Positions 62,687-64,000 of a stretch of DNA of 64,000 nt are shown piece after piece. A model generated the notes under the pieces. It ran no database searches. It worked only from the letters and a program-made list of their open reading frames with translations, and had not been told where the DNA came from. A program made the translations under genes and the position numbers. This DNA is from Photobacterium carnosum (GTDB taxonomy: Bacteria; Pseudomonadota; Gammaproteobacteria; Enterobacterales; Vibrionaceae). Where the stretch lies: positions 29,401 through 93,400 of the forward strand of contig NZ_NPIB01000017.1 in NCBI RefSeq assembly GCF_002849605.1, read 5' to 3'. Position 1 is the first letter of the stretch. Each line of letters opens with the position of its first letter.

Positions 62687-63878
62687 TAATTACATCTCCA
62701 TTTACAGCATCATGCATTATTTCATCTAATAAAGATAATTGGTTTAAGAGTATTTCCTTTCTTTTCAAGTAACGTAAATATTTCCAAGTCGTTTGTTCAT
62801 GATTATGTCCCATCCATGACATGATACAATCGAGTGCTTCACTAGTATCTATGTTTGATTGAAGTAAATCGTTGAGTCTGTATGTTCCATAAGTACAGCG
62901 TAAATCATGAAATTTATGATTGAATGATAAATCAATCATACGAACATTTTTTCTAAAATCAGCCCATCTAGCACTAATTACTTTACTTTCAGTAGGATTG
63001 CCATAATTACTTATAAAAAGAGGAGTAAAGATGATACTTCGCTCTAAATTTCTCATTTTATGATTTGGCAAGTTTTGTATTACATTTAATTGCTTATGTT
63101 TAAGTTTTTTTAAACGTTTTAAATAGCGCTCACTAATAGAGTAATTTTTTAGTGTTATGAGTAATCGATATGAAATTTCAATTTTTCGAGTTTTTTTATA
63201 TTTTGTTTGTACACCATTATCTAAACCAATAGTAATGGAATAACGAGATTTATTTTCTGTAAGTGGTATCGCTTGATTGATCGCATCAACTGTTAATGTG
63301 GATATCTCATTTATTCGCAATCCACATTGAAGCCCTAATAAACATTGTAATCGAAACTCTATAGATTCATTTAATAGTTTATTCGCTACTAATTTTAGAT
63401 CTTCTCGACTTAATGCATTCATCGTGTTTACATTGTTTGTATGTGCTACTTTGGGAACACGAATTCTTAAATCGCTAGTTTGAACAGTAAATTTCTTTTT
63501 TAGATGTGCGAGTTTATCATTCCTTTTTATGTCAATAAATTCAAGACAAAATGGAGCTGTATTTTCATTTTCTATATTGAGGTAATTGTCATGAATCGCC
63601 CAGATATAAAATTGAACAACATGGCTTAAGTAATGATTTGCTGTTGAATGGGCTATTGCGGTATCTTCAATGAGTGTGATTAGATGGTGTCTAAATTGAT
63701 ATGTAGGTTTTAGTCTTTTTATAGGAGGAAAACTATTCCATTCGAGATTTTGCTCTTCTAGAAAAGACCAGTATAAACGTAATGCTCTTGAATAGGAGCT
63801 GAGATCCACTAAATGTTTTACTGCTTTTAGGTCAAAGAACCAACTATTAACGATATCTATGAATTGACCGTCTTGAAG
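62679..63878 (-). CDS. tyrosine recombinase, first of trio (GinA-like), 5' end cut by an IS
   Basis: The called GTG start at 63809 gives 376 residues with the complete R-H-R-H-Y set: R165 (CGLRINEIS), H301 and R304 (FHDLRCTYGTY), H335 (MGHNHEQT) and Y344 (WKYLRY). The frame stays open upstream and reads like protein (QFIDIVNSWFFDLKAVKHLV). It hits a stop only at the IS-like end near 63879, so the true N-terminus was probably lost. GInt and Tn554 islands require all their recombinases, so the island may now be unable to move unless the GTG start is functional. Confidence 0.82.
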   Translation of the reverse strand, partial: LQDGQFIDIVNSWFFDLKAVKHLVDLSSYSRALRLYWSFLEEQNLEWNSFPPIKRLKPTYQFRHHLITLIEDTAIAHSTANHYLSHVVQFYIWAIHDNYLNIENENTAPFCLEFIDIKRNDKLAHLKKKFTVQTSDLRIRVPKVAHTNNVNTMNALSREDLKLVANKLLNESIEFRLQCLLGLQCGLRINEISTLTVDAINQAIPLTENKSRYSITIGLDNGVQTKYKKTRKIEISYRLLITLKNYSISERYLKRLKKLKHKQLNVIQNLPNHKMRNLERSIIFTPLFISNYGNPTESKVISARWADFRKNVRMIDLSFNHKFHDLRCTYGTYRLNDLLQSNIDTSEALDCIMSWMGHNHEQTTWKYLRYLKRKEILLNQLSLLDEIMHDAVNGDVINE

Positions 63879-64000
63879 TGGTCAAGTAAAACTGTACACC
63901 TTTATAGGTGTTTAAATTAAGCGGCTGCTTCCATCACCACTGGCGGTAAATAGTTGTTATAACTATGGCCCCGCTTAGTGTTGTAATGCTGCAATATATA
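63879..64000 (-). mobile_element. IS3-family element, partial
   Basis: From 63879 the plus strand begins TGGTCAAGTAAAACTGTACA, a plausible IS3-type terminal repeat with TG at the end. The 3' end of a transposase gene follows 38 bases in. The rest of the IS lies outside the window, so ends and target duplication cannot be confirmed. Confidence 0.65.
63917..64000 (-). CDS. IS3-family transposase OrfB, C-terminal end (partial)
   Basis: On the minus strand the last 27 codons read YILQHYNTKRGHSYNNYLPP then VVMEAAA and TAA. YxxxYNxxRxHxxxxYxxP is the usual end of the DDE integrase domain in IS3-family OrfB proteins. The catalytic residues lie beyond the edge. Confidence 0.75.
   Translation of the reverse strand, partial: YILQHYNTKRGHSYNNYLPPVVMEAAA

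Larger units (their letters stand above)
49527..63878. mobile_element. GInt-like genomic island (left edge to IS insertion)
   Basis: Boundaries are inferred. The left one is the break in the metalloprotease gene. The right one is where an IS3-type end interrupts the first recombinase gene, so the true right end is outside the window. Contents are a second metalloprotease allele, a four-gene MBL/protease/small protein/ATPase operon, a ParB-nuclease-like gene, and four overlapping genes for three tyrosine recombinases plus a coiled-coil protein. The DNA is far more AT-rich than the core. Confidence 0.75.

Noticed and set aside
49000..63878. CRISPR array or retron within the island
   Set aside because: No regularly spaced direct repeats and no reverse transcriptase motif were seen on either strand.

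Overview
The window reads as a chromosomal segment of a marine gammaproteobacterium of the Vibrionaceae, most likely Photobacterium. The support is indirect: the maoP/hdfR divergent pair, YeeN, DUF3010 and DUF3820 proteins, the tRNA-Ser/tRNA-Asp cassettes, and a moderately AT-rich core with short spacers and many T-tailed hairpins. Genus is inference; no rRNA or core phylogenetic marker is present.

Region by region. 1-2.9 kb: the end of an MFS transporter gene, two small unknown genes and NAD-malic enzyme (maeA). 3-9.3 kb: a pentose cluster, rbsD-deoK-deoP-deoX-rbsK-rbsR. It joins ribose genes to the deoxyribose operon known from Salmonella, and two perfect 16-bp LacI-type operators stand in front. 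9.9-11.3 kb: SemiSWEET, a decayed kdgK remnant and an intact KDPG aldolase. 11.4-15.2 kb: DJ-1/PfpI protein, YeeN, and an IclR regulator with an arginase-family ureohydrolase. 15.3-20.5 kb: two identical 261-bp tRNA-Ser/tRNA-Asp cassettes, 4,761 bp apart. They flank a frameshifted LysE exporter, a deoxynucleoside kinase and a divergent PotD / PuuB-like polyamine pair. 20.7-33.1 kb: THX-like small protein, acyl-CoA ligase, LRR-kinase, L,D-transpeptidase, a TetR-led TolC/HlyD/ABC-2 permease export operon, a SlyB-like lipoprotein and an organophosphate antiporter. 33.2-36.2 kb: a two-gene ATP-grasp plus N-formylglutamate-amidohydrolase/DUF1704 metallopeptidase unit. 36.3-49.4 kb: maoP/hdfR, PBP1B, NUDIX, HslJ-like and LRR lipoproteins, VOC, ParA, MscS, DUF4832, rhodanese and conserved hypotheticals.

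From about 49.5 kb the sequence changes. A YgjP-like metalloprotease gene survives only as its 3' third on the minus strand, and an intact, diverged allele follows in the opposite orientation. The DNA then becomes strikingly AT-rich (22% GC in the one line I counted, 55381-55440). This is a genomic island. Its cargo is a tightly coupled four-gene operon (ComEC-type MBL hydrolase, trypsin-like protease, small middle protein, Rad50-like ABC ATPase with a CPxC hook) plus a ParB/PD-(D/E)XK-like protein. It ends with three overlapping tyrosine recombinases and a small coiled-coil protein, the layout described for GInt islands and related to Tn554 tnpABC. An IS3-family element appears to cut into the 5' end of the first recombinase gene at the right edge.

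The best candidate for an underdescribed system is the 50.7-58.4 kb cargo, which looks like a conflict or antiphage module of ABC-three-component type. The second is the ATP-grasp/NFGAH-DUF1704 pair. Three genes (LysE, and the ATPase twice) carry apparent one-base deletions, every one in a homopolymeric A/T run, so assembly error must be excluded before any is called a pseudogene.
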